Source: CAKUFA01 sp963627465 (GTDB taxonomy: Bacteria; Bacillota; Clostridia; Christensenellales; Aristaeellaceae). From it: a stretch of DNA of 41,224 nt. Below the pieces are notes generated by a model. The model made no database searches. It had not been told where the DNA came from and saw nothing but the letters and a program-made list of their open reading frames with translations. The first letter of the stretch is position 1. Every line of letters starts with the position of its first letter. Both the position numbers and the translations under genes were made by a program. Positions 1 through 7,909 of this stretch are shown in pieces. Where the stretch lies: the NCBI GenBank assembly GCA_963627465.1, contig CAVGBO010000026.1, positions 1-41,224 on the forward strand, written 5' to 3'.

Positions 1-104
1 GAGCTTATTTCTCCAACCTCGACAACCTTATCACCCTTCATCAGCGTAAGCTGGAAAAGCTGCAGGCCATCAAGAAATCCATGCTGGAAAAGATGTTTGT
101 GTAA
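1..104 (+). CDS. hsdS: Type I restriction-modification specificity subunit, C-terminal end (partial)
   Basis: The frame that opens at base 3 encodes about 33 residues and ends with TAA at 102-104; the start lies outside the window. The tail reads FSNLDNLITLHQRKLEKLQ and continues KKSMLEKMFV, the helical C-terminal segment typical of HsdS subunits (the coiled-coil spacer after the second target-recognition domain). HsdS sets the DNA sequence recognised by the methylase and nuclease complex. It ends 17 bases before hsdR and is probably in the same operon. The recognition domains are not visible, so the target site cannot be inferred. Confidence 0.85.
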   Translation, partial: AYFSNLDNLITLHQRKLEKLQAIKKSMLEKMFV

Positions 105-121
105 CAAGGAGACCTTCTGCC

Positions 122-3100
122 ATGGCATTTAGCAAAGAAGCGGACTTTGAACAGGCCCTGATTGACCTGCTGAAGACAAAGGGCTGGGAAGATCAAGTGC
201 TGAAGCATTTCAGCGAAGCGGAGCTGATCCGGAACTGGGCGGATATTCTGTTTGAAAACAACCGGGGCATTGACCGCCTGAATGATTTTCCGCTGACGGA
301 TGGGGAGATGCAGCAGATCATTGAGCAGATCACCACCCTGCGCACACCGCTGCGCCTGAACAGCTTCATCAACGGCGGCAGCGTCTCCATCAAGCGGGAC
401 AATCCGGATGATGCAGCCCACTTCGGCAAGGAAGTGTCCCTGAAGATCTACGAGCGTCGGGAGATTGCCGCCGGGCAGAGCCGTTATCAAATTGTGCAGC
501 AGCCGAAGTTTCCGACCCGGAACAAGCTGGCCAATGACCGGCGTGGGGATCTGATGCTGCTGATCAACGGGATGCCTGTGATTCATATCGAGCTGAAGAA
601 AAGCGGCGTCCCCGTCAGCCAGGCTGCAAACCAGATTGAGAAATATTCCAGGGAAGGGATTTTCACCGGGCTGTTTTCGCTGATTCAGATTTTTGTGGCC
701 ATGAATCCGGAGGAAACGCTCTACTTTGCCAATCCCGGCCCGGATGGAAAATTCAATCCGGATTACTATTTCCACTGGGCTGACTTCAATAATGAGCCGA
801 TCAATGACTGGAAGCGCATCGCTTCCACGCTGCTGTCCATTCCCATGGCGCACCAGCTGATTGGCTTCTACACCGTTGCCGATGATTCGGACGGTGTGCT
901 GAAGGTCATGCGCAGTTATCAGTACTACGCTGCCAATGCCATTTCCGACAAGGTGGGTCGTGCCCGCTGGGAAGCCGGAGAACAGCTGGGCGGCTATATC
1001 TGGCACACAACCGGCTCCGGCAAAACCATGACATCCTTCAAGTCTGCCCAGCTGATTGCCACGTCCCGGGATGCGGATAAGGTGATTTTCCTCATGGACA
1101 GGATTGAGCTGGGCACCCAATCCCTGAAGGAGTACCGCAACTTTGCCGGTGCAGGACTGACAGAGCAGCAGAAGAGCAACACGGTGCAGGAAACAGAGGA
1201 TACCCATGTCCTCATCGGCAAGCTCAAGAGCAATGATCCGGCGGATACGCTGATTGTGACCTCGATCCAGAAGATGAGCAACATCAGCGAAGAGCATGAA
1301 GGATTGAAGGCCGCTGACCTGGCGACCATGAGCAGCAAGCGGATTGTGTTCATCGTTGATGAGTGCCATCGGTCTACCTTTGGCGATATGCTGCTGACGA
1401 TCAAGACGACCTTTCCCCGGGCGATGTTCTTTGGCTTTACCGGCACCCCGATCCAGGATGAAAACCAGAAGAAAATGAGCACCACTTCCACGGTGTTCGG
1501 CAATGAGCTGCATCGCTACAGCATTGCCGATGGCATCCGTGATCGGAATGTGCTGGGCTTTGATCCCTACAAGGTGCTGACCTTCAAGGACAAGGATGTG
1601 CGCACGATGGTCGCCCTGGAAAAGGCGAAGGCCGACACGGTGGAAGAAGTCATGGCCGACCCTGCCAAGAAGGAGGTATTCCTTGCGTACATGACGACGG
1701 TACCCATGGCGGGATACACGCAGCAGGATGGCACCTATGTGAAGGGAATTGAGGACTTCCTGCCCAACAGCCAGTATCGGACAGATGATCACCAGTCCAT
1801 GGTGGTGAAGGACATGCTGGAAAACTGGGTTGTGCTCAGCCAGGGCAGCAAATTCCATGCCATCTTTGCCACCAGCAGCATTCCGGAAGCGCTGGAGTAC
1901 TATCGGCGGTTCAAGGCTGCCGCCCCTGAAATGAGGATCACCGCCCTGTTTGATCCGAGCATTGACAACAATGGCGACTCAAAGGTAAAAGAGGATGGCC
2001 TGCTGGAACTGATCGCCGATTATAACCGGCGGTATGGCCAGGACTTTACAGCAGCAACCTTTGCCAAGATGAAAAAGGACATTGCCGCCCGTCTGGCGCA
2101 TAAAAAGCCCTATGAGCGGATTGACCGCGAACCAGAAAAGCAGATTGACCTGCTGATTGTGGTGGATCAGATGCTGACGGGCTTTGATTCCAAATGGATC
2201 AACACCCTTTACCTGGATAAGATGCTGCGCTATGAAAACATCATCCAGGCCTTCTCCCGCACCAACCGGCTCTTTGGGCCGGACAAGCCTTTCGGCACGA
2301 TTAAATACTATCGCCGTCCGCACACGATGGAAAAGAACATCGAAGCTGCGGTGAAACTGTATTCCGGCGATAAGCCCCTGGGGCTGTTCGCACAGCGCCT
2401 GCCCAAGAATCTGACAGCGATGAATTCCATCTTTGCGCAGATCAGGGACGTATTTGAGCTCGCTGGCGTAGGAAACTTTGAAAAGCTGCCTGCCGAGCTG
2501 CCGGAAAGAAAGAAATTTGCGGAGCTGTTCCGGCAATTCAATGAATACCTGGAAGCGGCAAAGGTACAGGGCTTCAACTGGAAGACGCTGGAATATACGT
2601 TTACCAATGACGAAACCGGCAAGCAGGAAACGATCACCCTGGAGATTGACGAGAGGACGTACTTGACCCTTGTGAAGCGCTACAAGGAGCTCTTTGTGCG
2701 TGGCCCCGGTGAGCATGAAGAAGATACACCTTATGATATCGAAGGCTATCTGACGACCATCGACACAGACAAGATTGACACGGATTATATGAACTCCCGT
2801 TTTGTGAAGTTCATCAAGCTGCTGCATCAGGACGGCGCGCCGCAGGAGGAAATACGCAAGGCCGAGGATGAACTGCACAAAACATTCGCCACCCTGTCTC
2901 AGGAAGAGCAGAAATATGCGAACATCTTCCTGCACGATATTCAGAGCGGCGATGTGCAGCCGGAAGAGGGTAAGACCTTCCGGGACTACATCACCGACTA
3001 TGTTACACGGGCGAAAGATGATCAGCTCCATCGGCTTGCGGCGCATGCGCTCGGCCTTGACGAGACCATGCTGCGGGATCTGATGGCGCTTCACGTCACG

Positions 3101-3289
3101 GAAGACAACATCAACGAATTTGGCCGGTTTGACGCACTGAAGGCAACGATCGACAAGGCGAAAGCAAAGGCGTACTTTGAAGCCATCACCGGTAAGAAGA
3201 TGCCGCTGCCCATGGTCAACACCCGTGCTGATAAGCTGCTGCGTGACTTCATCATCAAGGGTGGATTCGATATTGAGCTGCCCCAGTAA
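122..3289 (+). CDS. hsdR: Type I restriction endonuclease subunit R (HsdR)
   Basis: A 1055-residue protein, the usual length for HsdR. It is the ATP-driven translocation and cleavage subunit of a type I system and acts on unmethylated DNA together with HsdM and HsdS. Visible parts in order: N-terminal PD-(D/E)xK nuclease with D143 and the ELKK motif (E157, K159); helicase Walker A GSGKT at 298-302; Walker B box DECH at 413-416; a helicase motif VI-like stretch (QAFSRTNR) around residue 710; and a charged C-terminal region probably contacting the rest of the complex. ATG at 122 follows AAGGAG (106-111). It is the last gene of the operon, behind hsdS, with a strong terminator 19 bases downstream. 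No frameshift or missing motif was seen, so the subunit looks functional. Confidence 0.96.
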   Translation: MAFSKEADFEQALIDLLKTKGWEDQVLKHFSEAELIRNWADILFENNRGIDRLNDFPLTDGEMQQIIEQITTLRTPLRLNSFINGGSVSIKRDNPDDAAHFGKEVSLKIYERREIAAGQSRYQIVQQPKFPTRNKLANDRRGDLMLLINGMPVIHIELKKSGVPVSQAANQIEKYSREGIFTGLFSLIQIFVAMNPEETLYFANPGPDGKFNPDYYFHWADFNNEPINDWKRIASTLLSIPMAHQLIGFYTVADDSDGVLKVMRSYQYYAANAISDKVGRARWEAGEQLGGYIWHTTGSGKTMTSFKSAQLIATSRDADKVIFLMDRIELGTQSLKEYRNFAGAGLTEQQKSNTVQETEDTHVLIGKLKSNDPADTLIVTSIQKMSNISEEHEGLKAADLATMSSKRIVFIVDECHRSTFGDMLLTIKTTFPRAMFFGFTGTPIQDENQKKMSTTSTVFGNELHRYSIADGIRDRNVLGFDPYKVLTFKDKDVRTMVALEKAKADTVEEVMADPAKKEVFLAYMTTVPMAGYTQQDGTYVKGIEDFLPNSQYRTDDHQSMVVKDMLENWVVLSQGSKFHAIFATSSIPEALEYYRRFKAAAPEMRITALFDPSIDNNGDSKVKEDGLLELIADYNRRYGQDFTAATFAKMKKDIAARLAHKKPYERIDREPEKQIDLLIVVDQMLTGFDSKWINTLYLDKMLRYENIIQAFSRTNRLFGPDKPFGTIKYYRRPHTMEKNIEAAVKLYSGDKPLGLFAQRLPKNLTAMNSIFAQIRDVFELAGVGNFEKLPAELPERKKFAELFRQFNEYLEAAKVQGFNWKTLEYTFTNDETGKQETITLEIDERTYLTLVKRYKELFVRGPGEHEEDTPYDIEGYLTTIDTDKIDTDYMNSRFVKFIKLLHQDGAPQEEIRKAEDELHKTFATLSQEEQKYANIFLHDIQSGDVQPEEGKTFRDYITDYVTRAKDDQLHRLAAHALGLDETMLRDLMALHVTEDNINEFGRFDALKATIDKAKAKAYFEAITGKKMPLPMVNTRADKLLRDFIIKGGFDIELPQ

Positions 3290-3307
3290 CTGCATAGACA
3301 TCTGCAT

Positions 3308-3347
3308 CGTTAAGGGTCAGGGATTTTCCTGACGCTTAACGTTTTTT
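3308..3347 (+). terminator. Rho-independent terminator after hsdR
   Basis: Two 14-base arms (3308-3321 and 3328-3341) pair with one mismatch around a 6-base loop and are followed by six T residues. It lies 19 bases after the hsdR stop and closes the restriction operon. Confidence 0.9.
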
Positions 3348-3452
3348 GGGGGGCGGAGGAAGGGTCAAGATGCTGCTGGGGTGCTTGCGTTCCGGCAATT
3401 CTGTGATAGCATGATGCAGTCCATCGTGATTGCCCCCCTCGATCAATCAACC

Positions 3453-3493
3453 AAAACAGATGCAGCCTACATGCAGACTGCATCTGTTTTTTT
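3453..3493. terminator. Bidirectional terminator between hsdR and the MetE-like gene
   Basis: Perfect 13-base arms (AAAACAGATGCAG at 3453-3465 and its complement at 3478-3490) flank a 12-base loop, with T runs in both orientations. It sits 33 bases past the stop of the minus-strand methyltransferase gene, so its main job is probably to end that transcript. Bases 3350-3452 hold no gene that I can support. Confidence 0.85.
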
Positions 3494-3525
3494 CGTTTTC
3501 AGCCGTTTCCGGTACGGAGCGAAAC

Positions 3526-4641
3526 TCAGCCCCACACCTCTTCAGCGATTTCCTTAACCAGCGCCAGCTTAGCCCACTGCTGAGCTTCCGTCAGCTTATT
3601 GCCGATTTCACAGGAGGCAAAGCCGCACTGAGGGCTCAGGCACAGGCGATCCAAGGGAATGTACTTGGCAGCGTCATGAATACGGGCGATTACCGCCGCC
3701 TTGTCTTCCAGCTCGGGACGCTTGGTGGTAATCAGGCCAAGCACCACTTTCTTTTCGCCGCTGACAGCCGCCAAAGGCTCAAAGCCGCCGCTGCGTGCGT
3801 CGTCAAACTCCAGGTAGTAGGCATTCACATTCTCCCGTGCCAGCAGGGTTTTGGCCACACTGTCATAAGCACCGGAGCTGGCGTAAGTGGAGTGGAAATT
3901 GCCCCGGCAGACATGGGTATTGATCACCAGATCCTCCGGCTTGCCCTCAATGGCCAGGTTATTGGCGGTGAGCATCTGCTCCTTGATGGCCTCCAAGCCC
4001 TTCTCATCAGTACCAAAGATTGCGCATGCACGAGGATCCACCAGCATGCCCCAGCTGCAATCGTCAAACTGCAGGTTGCGGCAGCCGGCGGCGTATACAT
4101 CGGCAATCACCTTGCGGTAGCCTGCTGCCAGATCCTCCACCAGCTTTTCTGTGCTGGCGTAATACTTGGAGGTATTCTTCATGGCAAAGGGCATAACCAT
4201 CTGCTCCAGGAACTGGGCAGGGGCGGGAATGGTCAGCTTGGCGACGGTGTTTTCATCTTCCAGTTCCTTAACAAACTTGAAGTGCTCCACAAAGGGATGG
4301 CTGTCCACCCCTACCTTGCCGGTAAGGTAAGTGTCGTCCAGCATGGCACTTTCCCCATGGAAGGGCAGACCCTTCTCCGTGCGGCTGTGGCCTACGCCAT
4401 AAAAACCCCACATGAAATCCAGATGCCAGGTAGCCCGGCGGAACTCGCCGTCTGTGATAACATGATAACCGGCGGCCTGCTGCTTGCTGACCAGCTGACG
4501 GATCGCAGCGTCTTCCACGGCTTTCAGTTCATCAGCGCCGATTTTGCCGTTCTGAAAATCTGCCCGAGCCTGCTTCAATTCAGCAGGGCGGAGGAAACTG
4601 CCCACATAATCATAGCGAAAGGGCGTGTTTGCTTTACCCAT
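3526..4641 (-). CDS. Cobalamin-independent methionine synthase family protein (MetE C-terminal domain, YxjG/YxjH-like)
   Basis: A 371-residue protein matching only the catalytic C-terminal half of MetE (full MetE is about 750 residues), like the B. subtilis YxjG/YxjH group. The MetE-type zinc ligands are in place: H243 and C245 in NTHVCRGN, E278 in YLEFDD, and C339 in SPQCGFAS. Family knowledge suggests methyl transfer to homocysteine or a related thiol, but the methyl donor of the short family is not settled. It is monocistronic, with its own promoter (4678-4706), a short leader containing GAAAGGA, and a terminator. No S-box or T-box structure fits the roughly 30-base leader, so control must come from elsewhere. 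Confidence 0.88.
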   Translation of the reverse strand: MGKANTPFRYDYVGSFLRPAELKQARADFQNGKIGADELKAVEDAAIRQLVSKQQAAGYHVITDGEFRRATWHLDFMWGFYGVGHSRTEKGLPFHGESAMLDDTYLTGKVGVDSHPFVEHFKFVKELEDENTVAKLTIPAPAQFLEQMVMPFAMKNTSKYYASTEKLVEDLAAGYRKVIADVYAAGCRNLQFDDCSWGMLVDPRACAIFGTDEKGLEAIKEQMLTANNLAIEGKPEDLVINTHVCRGNFHSTYASSGAYDSVAKTLLARENVNAYYLEFDDARSGGFEPLAAVSGEKKVVLGLITTKRPELEDKAAVIARIHDAAKYIPLDRLCLSPQCGFASCEIGNKLTEAQQWAKLALVKEIAEEVWG

Positions 4642-4677
4642 CGTAAACCAATCCTTTCATAATCAGAAGATAGGTTG

Positions 4678-4706
4678 ATTATAGAGAGCGGAGTAGTATT
4701 CGTCAA
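4678..4706 (-). promoter_or_regulatory. SigA-type promoter of the MetE-like gene
   Basis: On the minus strand, TTGACG (4701-4706) is followed by a 17-base spacer and a perfect TATAAT (4678-4683). The start codon is 36 bases downstream of the -10 box, leaving a leader of about 30 bases. Confidence 0.85.
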
Positions 4707-4886
4707 GTTTATTTTGCTATGTATGGCATTTCAACTTGGACAAGCACAGAGAAAGCTATGAGCGTAAACTTCACGAATCCGGATGCCTCGCAGTATGGCG
4801 TTCGCTTGCAGCCGCGCAATCTGTGGCTCATCGAGTCTTGATAGGTGCAGCGTGATCCACTGAACTCCTATCCTCTGAAAAAATAG

Positions 4887-4915
4887 TTGCGTAATTAGGT
4901 AGACAACGGTATCAT
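4887..4915 (+). promoter_or_regulatory. Putative promoter of the hydrolase-TetR operon
   Basis: TTGCGT (4887-4892), a 17-base spacer and TATCAT (4910-4915). Each box has one or two departures from consensus. The predicted transcription start near 4921 falls inside the dyad at 4918-4948. Confidence 0.6.
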
Positions 4916-4917
4916 AA

Positions 4918-4948
4918 ACAGGACGGATGCAGTGTTCATCCGCCCTGT
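4918..4948. promoter_or_regulatory. Dyad at the predicted transcription start; candidate operator or leader hairpin
   Basis: The arms ACAGG-A-CGGATG and CATCCG-C-CCTGT are complementary apart from one central A/C mismatch and are separated by 7 bases. The dyad starts two bases after the predicted -10 box. It could be the operator of the TetR protein encoded downstream, or a hairpin at the 5' end of the mRNA. No T run follows immediately, which argues against a simple terminator. Confidence 0.5.
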
Positions 4949-4975
4949 ATGTTTGTTTCGGAAGGAAGCTGGCAG

Positions 4976-6034
4976 ATGATGAAGGAGCAAATCCACGCTT
5001 TGCTGGAAGAGGGCATCCGCAATGGCTGTTTTCCCTGCGGAGCAGCGGCGGTAGGCTGCGGAGATGAGCTTTTTGCGATGGAAGCAATGGGGCATATTGC
5101 CTTGCCGGATGGTCCGGAGGCCAACTTGGAAACCCGGTTCGACATGGCTTCCTGCACGAAGATCATGGGGGCAACCATCTTAGCATTGCAAGGATTAGAG
5201 CAGGGGAAGTTGACCCTTGATGACACCATCGGCCGCTACTTTGATGCGCCGGAAACTACTCGAAATATTACCATTCGCCAGCTCATGACCCACACCTCCG
5301 GTATTGTGCCCCACCTGCTTTTGCAGGAGCAAACCGACAACCCGGCGCAGGCACTGAGTATCATCCTGAACACGCCTTTGGCAGGAGTGGCAGGCGTACC
5401 CAGATATTCCTGCATGGGGTACATTGTACTCGGCAAAATACTGGAGAAGATTTATGACGATTCCTTGGATTGCCTTGCCAAGCGGCAGATATTCGATCCG
5501 CTGGGAATGCGCCACACCGGCTACTGCCCCACGGGCGACAACTTCGCCGCAACAGAAAAGAACCCGGATACAGGAAAACTGCTGCAAGGTGTGGTACACG
5601 ATGAGAATGCCAGATTTTTAGGCGGTGTATCTGCTAACGCTGGCATTTTCTCGGATATTCGGGATTGTGTGCTTTTTGCACAGATGCTGGCACGGCATGG
5701 TGCGCCCTTGCTGACAAAAGCCACCATGGACAAGGCCATTCACAACTATACCCCCGGGTTTGACGTGCACAGGGGGCTGGGTTTCCATCTAGGCGGTACG
5801 GAGTGCAACTATACCGGAGACTTGATGCCCGGCTGCTCCTTCGGACACACAGGCTTTACGGGCACATCCATTGCAGTGGATCCGACCACCGGGTTCTTTG
5901 CGGTGCTGCTGACCAACCGGGTGCATCCAACCCGGGAGAACGTCAGTCAGCTACGATTCCGGCGGCTGTTCCACAATGCGGCTTACAGTGCGTTTCTGCG
6001 GGAGCATAGTGAGAATATCTGCTATATGACTTGA
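4976..6034 (+). CDS. Serine hydrolase of the beta-lactamase / penicillin-binding-protein fold (class C-like)
   Basis: A 352-residue protein if started at ATG 4976, eight bases after GGAAGGAA; an in-frame ATG at 4949 would add nine residues but has a poorer ribosome site. The SxxK motif is S59-C-T-K62 in FDMASCTK, and an HTG box (H291) sits where KTG is expected. The second motif, normally YxN, reads Y144-S-C. There is no signal peptide or membrane segment, so it should be cytoplasmic and is more likely an esterase, amidase or peptidase than an antibiotic-resistance enzyme. The downstream TetR gene begins 20 bases after the stop and is probably co-transcribed, so the hydrolase is a likely regulatory target. 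The substrate is unknown. Confidence 0.85.
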   Translation: MMKEQIHALLEEGIRNGCFPCGAAAVGCGDELFAMEAMGHIALPDGPEANLETRFDMASCTKIMGATILALQGLEQGKLTLDDTIGRYFDAPETTRNITIRQLMTHTSGIVPHLLLQEQTDNPAQALSIILNTPLAGVAGVPRYSCMGYIVLGKILEKIYDDSLDCLAKRQIFDPLGMRHTGYCPTGDNFAATEKNPDTGKLLQGVVHDENARFLGGVSANAGIFSDIRDCVLFAQMLARHGAPLLTKATMDKAIHNYTPGFDVHRGLGFHLGGTECNYTGDLMPGCSFGHTGFTGTSIAVDPTTGFFAVLLTNRVHPTRENVSQLRFRRLFHNAAYSAFLREHSENICYMT

Positions 6035-6054
6035 AACATCGGGAGGAAGGAACT

Positions 6055-6759
6055 TTGCGCAAGGGAGACGAGCGAAAGCAAGAGATTCTGACGGCGGCGG
6101 AAAAGTTGTTCTGCGCTAAGGGCTATCAGGAGACCAGCGTGCAGGACATTCTGGACGAGCTGAAGGTGAGCAAGGGCGCATTCTATCATCATTTCGAAAG
6201 CAAGGGATCTGTACTGGAAACCCTGTGCACCCAAAGAGCAGAAACGGCAGCAGAGCGAACTCGAGAAGCCCTGGCAAAATCAGAGGATGCCTTGGCACGC
6301 CTGAACATCGTGCTGCAATGTGTGTCGCCCTTGTGTATGGAGGAAGTGGCGTTCCTCAGCATGCTGCTGCCCCAGCTGTTTACCCATGAAGGGCGCACCG
6401 TGTGCATGGCCTACCAGGAAGCACTGCACGCGGCTTTCCTGCCCATGATGACGGGTGTGGTGAGCACGGCTGCTGCTGACGGGGTCATTGCACCGGCAGG
6501 GGGTGAAGATCTTGCCGACCTGCTGCTGGTGATGATGAATCACTGCTGGATGCATGTGGCAAAGATGCTGCTGTCCCAAATCAACAAGGCAGCGCAGCTG
6601 TCCCCGGCGACTTTGCTGGATACGCTGACCCTTTACCGTGCCGCTATGGAGCGGCTGCTGGATGCGCCCTTCGGTTCCATCAACCTATCCGACTTGGAAG
6701 CGTGGAGCAAGGTGGCACAAGAGATAGAGCGGCGCATTGTGCTCCCCGCCAAGACTTGA
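6055..6759 (+). CDS. TetR/AcrR family transcriptional regulator
   Basis: The N-terminal region contains the TetR helix-turn-helix (ILTAAEKLFCAKGYQETSV, then LKVSKGAFYHHF) in roughly residues 9-55, followed by a helical ligand and dimerisation domain. TTG at 6055 is preferred because GGGAGGAAGG lies 4-14 bases upstream, giving 234 residues; an upstream in-frame TTG at 6031 overlaps the hydrolase stop and lacks a good ribosome site. Such proteins usually repress their own operon, and the dyad at 4918-4948 is the obvious candidate operator. The ligand cannot be read from sequence. Lysine- and histidine-rich recognition helix residues are present, so DNA binding appears intact. Confidence 0.9.
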   Translation: MRKGDERKQEILTAAEKLFCAKGYQETSVQDILDELKVSKGAFYHHFESKGSVLETLCTQRAETAAERTREALAKSEDALARLNIVLQCVSPLCMEEVAFLSMLLPQLFTHEGRTVCMAYQEALHAAFLPMMTGVVSTAAADGVIAPAGGEDLADLLLVMMNHCWMHVAKMLLSQINKAAQLSPATLLDTLTLYRAAMERLLDAPFGSINLSDLEAWSKVAQEIERRIVLPAKT

Positions 6760-6768
6760 AAAAAGCAC

Positions 6769-6797
6769 TGTACAAATTTCGCCGAAATCGATATAAT
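6769..6797 (+). promoter_or_regulatory. Putative deoD promoter
   Basis: TGTACA (6769-6774), a 17-base spacer and a perfect TATAAT (6792-6797), located just after the TetR stop and 45 bases before the deoD start. Confidence 0.65.
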
Positions 6798-6842
6798 TGT
6801 ATGTACGGTTTCGTCCGTGTTTTTATTGAAAGGAGCAACAAC

Positions 6843-7550
6843 ATGAGCAACATTCCTACGCCTCACATTACCGCCAAGGCAGGCGATTTTGCCGATACTG
6901 TCCTGATGCCCGGTGATCCCCTTCGCTCCAAGTACATTGCAGAGCATTTTTTGGAGAACCCTGTGCTGGTGAATAACGTCCGCGGCGTGCAGGGCTACAC
7001 CGGCACCTATCATGGCAAGCGTGTGTCCGTCATGGCTTCCGGCATGGGTATGCCTGCCATTGGCATTTACAGCTACGAGCTGTTCAACTTCTACGATGTG
7101 AAGAACATCATCCGTATCGGCTCCGCCGGTATGCTTAGCCCCAAGCTGAAGGTGCGGGACATTGTGGCTGGCATGAGTGCCTACACCGACTCTAACTTCT
7201 CCCATCAGTTCGGCTTTGACGGCACGGTGGCACCCTGCTGCTCCTTCGATCTGCTGCGCAAGGCAGTGGAGATGGGCGAAAAGCTGGGTCAGCCTGTTGT
7301 GCCCGGCGCCCTGTATTCCTCCGATGTGTTCTATGACGCATCCGGCAGCAATGCCAAGCTGGCCAAGCTGGGCGTGCTGGCTGTGGAAATGGAGAGCGCA
7401 GCCCTGTACATGAACGCCGCCAGCGCAGGCAAGAATGCCCTGTGCCTGTGCACCATTTCGGATAACCCCTTCACCGGCGAAGGTCTGACCGCTGAAGAGC
7501 GTCAGAACTCCTTCACCAAGATGATGGAAATCGCACTGGAAATCGCATAA
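6843..7550 (+). CDS. deoD: Purine nucleoside phosphorylase, DeoD type
   Basis: A 235-residue protein aligning over its full length with trimeric/hexameric DeoD. Recognisable blocks are MPGDPLRSKYIAE (phosphate site), VNNVRGVQGYTGTY, VEMESAALY (ribose and base site) and TISDNPFTGE with the aspartate that corresponds to the catalytic Asp of E. coli DeoD. It cleaves purine (deoxy)ribonucleosides with phosphate to base and (deoxy)ribose 1-phosphate in nucleoside salvage. ATG 6843 follows GAAAGGAG; longer in-frame upstream sequence belongs to the end of the TetR gene region and is not expected to be translated. It has its own promoter and terminator. Functionally it pairs with the nucleoside-type BMP transporter at 34718-39345, although the two are far apart. 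Confidence 0.96.
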   Translation: MSNIPTPHITAKAGDFADTVLMPGDPLRSKYIAEHFLENPVLVNNVRGVQGYTGTYHGKRVSVMASGMGMPAIGIYSYELFNFYDVKNIIRIGSAGMLSPKLKVRDIVAGMSAYTDSNFSHQFGFDGTVAPCCSFDLLRKAVEMGEKLGQPVVPGALYSSDVFYDASGSNAKLAKLGVLAVEMESAALYMNAASAGKNALCLCTISDNPFTGEGLTAEERQNSFTKMMEIALEIA

Positions 7551-7568
7551 GCTCCAAAGTAATACACC

Positions 7569-7602
7569 AAGCGGCAGATGAAAGTTCATCTGTCGCTTTT
7601 TT
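7569..7602 (+). terminator. Rho-independent terminator after deoD
   Basis: Arms of 14 bases (starting AAGCGGCAGATG) pair with one mismatch around a two-base centre and end in six T residues, 19 bases after the deoD stop. Confidence 0.88.
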
Positions 7603-7666
7603 AGTAGAAGATGATGGAATCCTTTTGTCATGCGACGTTGAGCCCGTGGCCCTCGTTTCCCGCCTC

Positions 7667-7695
7667 TAGCCATTTCGCAAAAAAAGAGGTATAAT
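7667..7695 (+). promoter_or_regulatory. Putative promoter of the DUF4230-kinase operon
   Basis: A perfect TATAAT (7690-7695) lies 17 bases after TAGCCA (7667-7672), a weak -35 box. The first gene starts 37 bases downstream of the -10 box. The rest of 7603-7732 shows no gene. Confidence 0.55.
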
Positions 7696-7732
7696 GTGCT
7701 TGTCTATCCTGACTGAATAGGAGGGTTATGCT

Positions 7733-7909
7733 ATGCAACCGCCTCGCAAAGAGCATCGTCGCAGGCAGAAGCCGCCGCGTCGACACTTTTCCGTTATTCG
7801 CACATTGCTGATGCTGCTGGGCATCGGTGTGGTCATCGTCCTGCTGGGCCGCTATGTGGTTGTGCCCATCCTGGTTGGTTTGCCTTCATGGCTGGGAGGC
7901 GCACAGTGA
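7733..7909 (+). CDS. Small single-pass membrane protein, 58 residues
   Basis: ATG 7733 lies seven bases after AGGAGGG (7719-7725). The product starts with a very basic stretch (KEHRRRQKPPRRH) and has one hydrophobic segment around residues 22-50 (TLLMLLGIGVVIVLLG and onward), which predicts a cytoplasmic N terminus and one membrane helix. Its TGA at 7907-7909 overlaps the GTG start of the DUF4230 gene, so translation of the two is probably coupled. I do not recognise the family. A small partner of the membrane-anchored DUF4230 protein is the simplest guess, based only on overlap and topology. Confidence 0.75.
   Translation: MQPPRKEHRRRQKPPRRHFSVIRTLLMLLGIGVVIVLLGRYVVVPILVGLPSWLGGAQ

Larger units (their letters stand above)
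4642..4975. other. Divergent intergenic region (334 bases)
   Basis: Between the minus-strand MetE-like gene and the plus-strand hydrolase operon. It holds the MetE-like promoter (4678-4706), the hydrolase promoter (4887-4915) and the dyad at 4918-4948. Bases 4707-4886 contain only short unsupported frames, including a 27-codon frame at 4758-4841 without a convincing ribosome site. Confidence 0.7.

Noticed and set aside
41..1858. Long open frame on the minus strand opposite hsdR
   Set aside because: It lies wholly antisense to a complete HsdR with all motifs, has no ribosome site and reads as low-complexity His/Gly/Leu sequence typical of a shadow frame.
4642..4677. Possible SAM riboswitch before the MetE-like gene
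   Set aside because: The predicted leader is only about 30 bases, too short for an S-box or T-box.
4758..4841. 27-codon frame upstream of the hydrolase promoter
   Set aside because: No convincing ribosome site, promoter or family similarity; its length is expected by chance.
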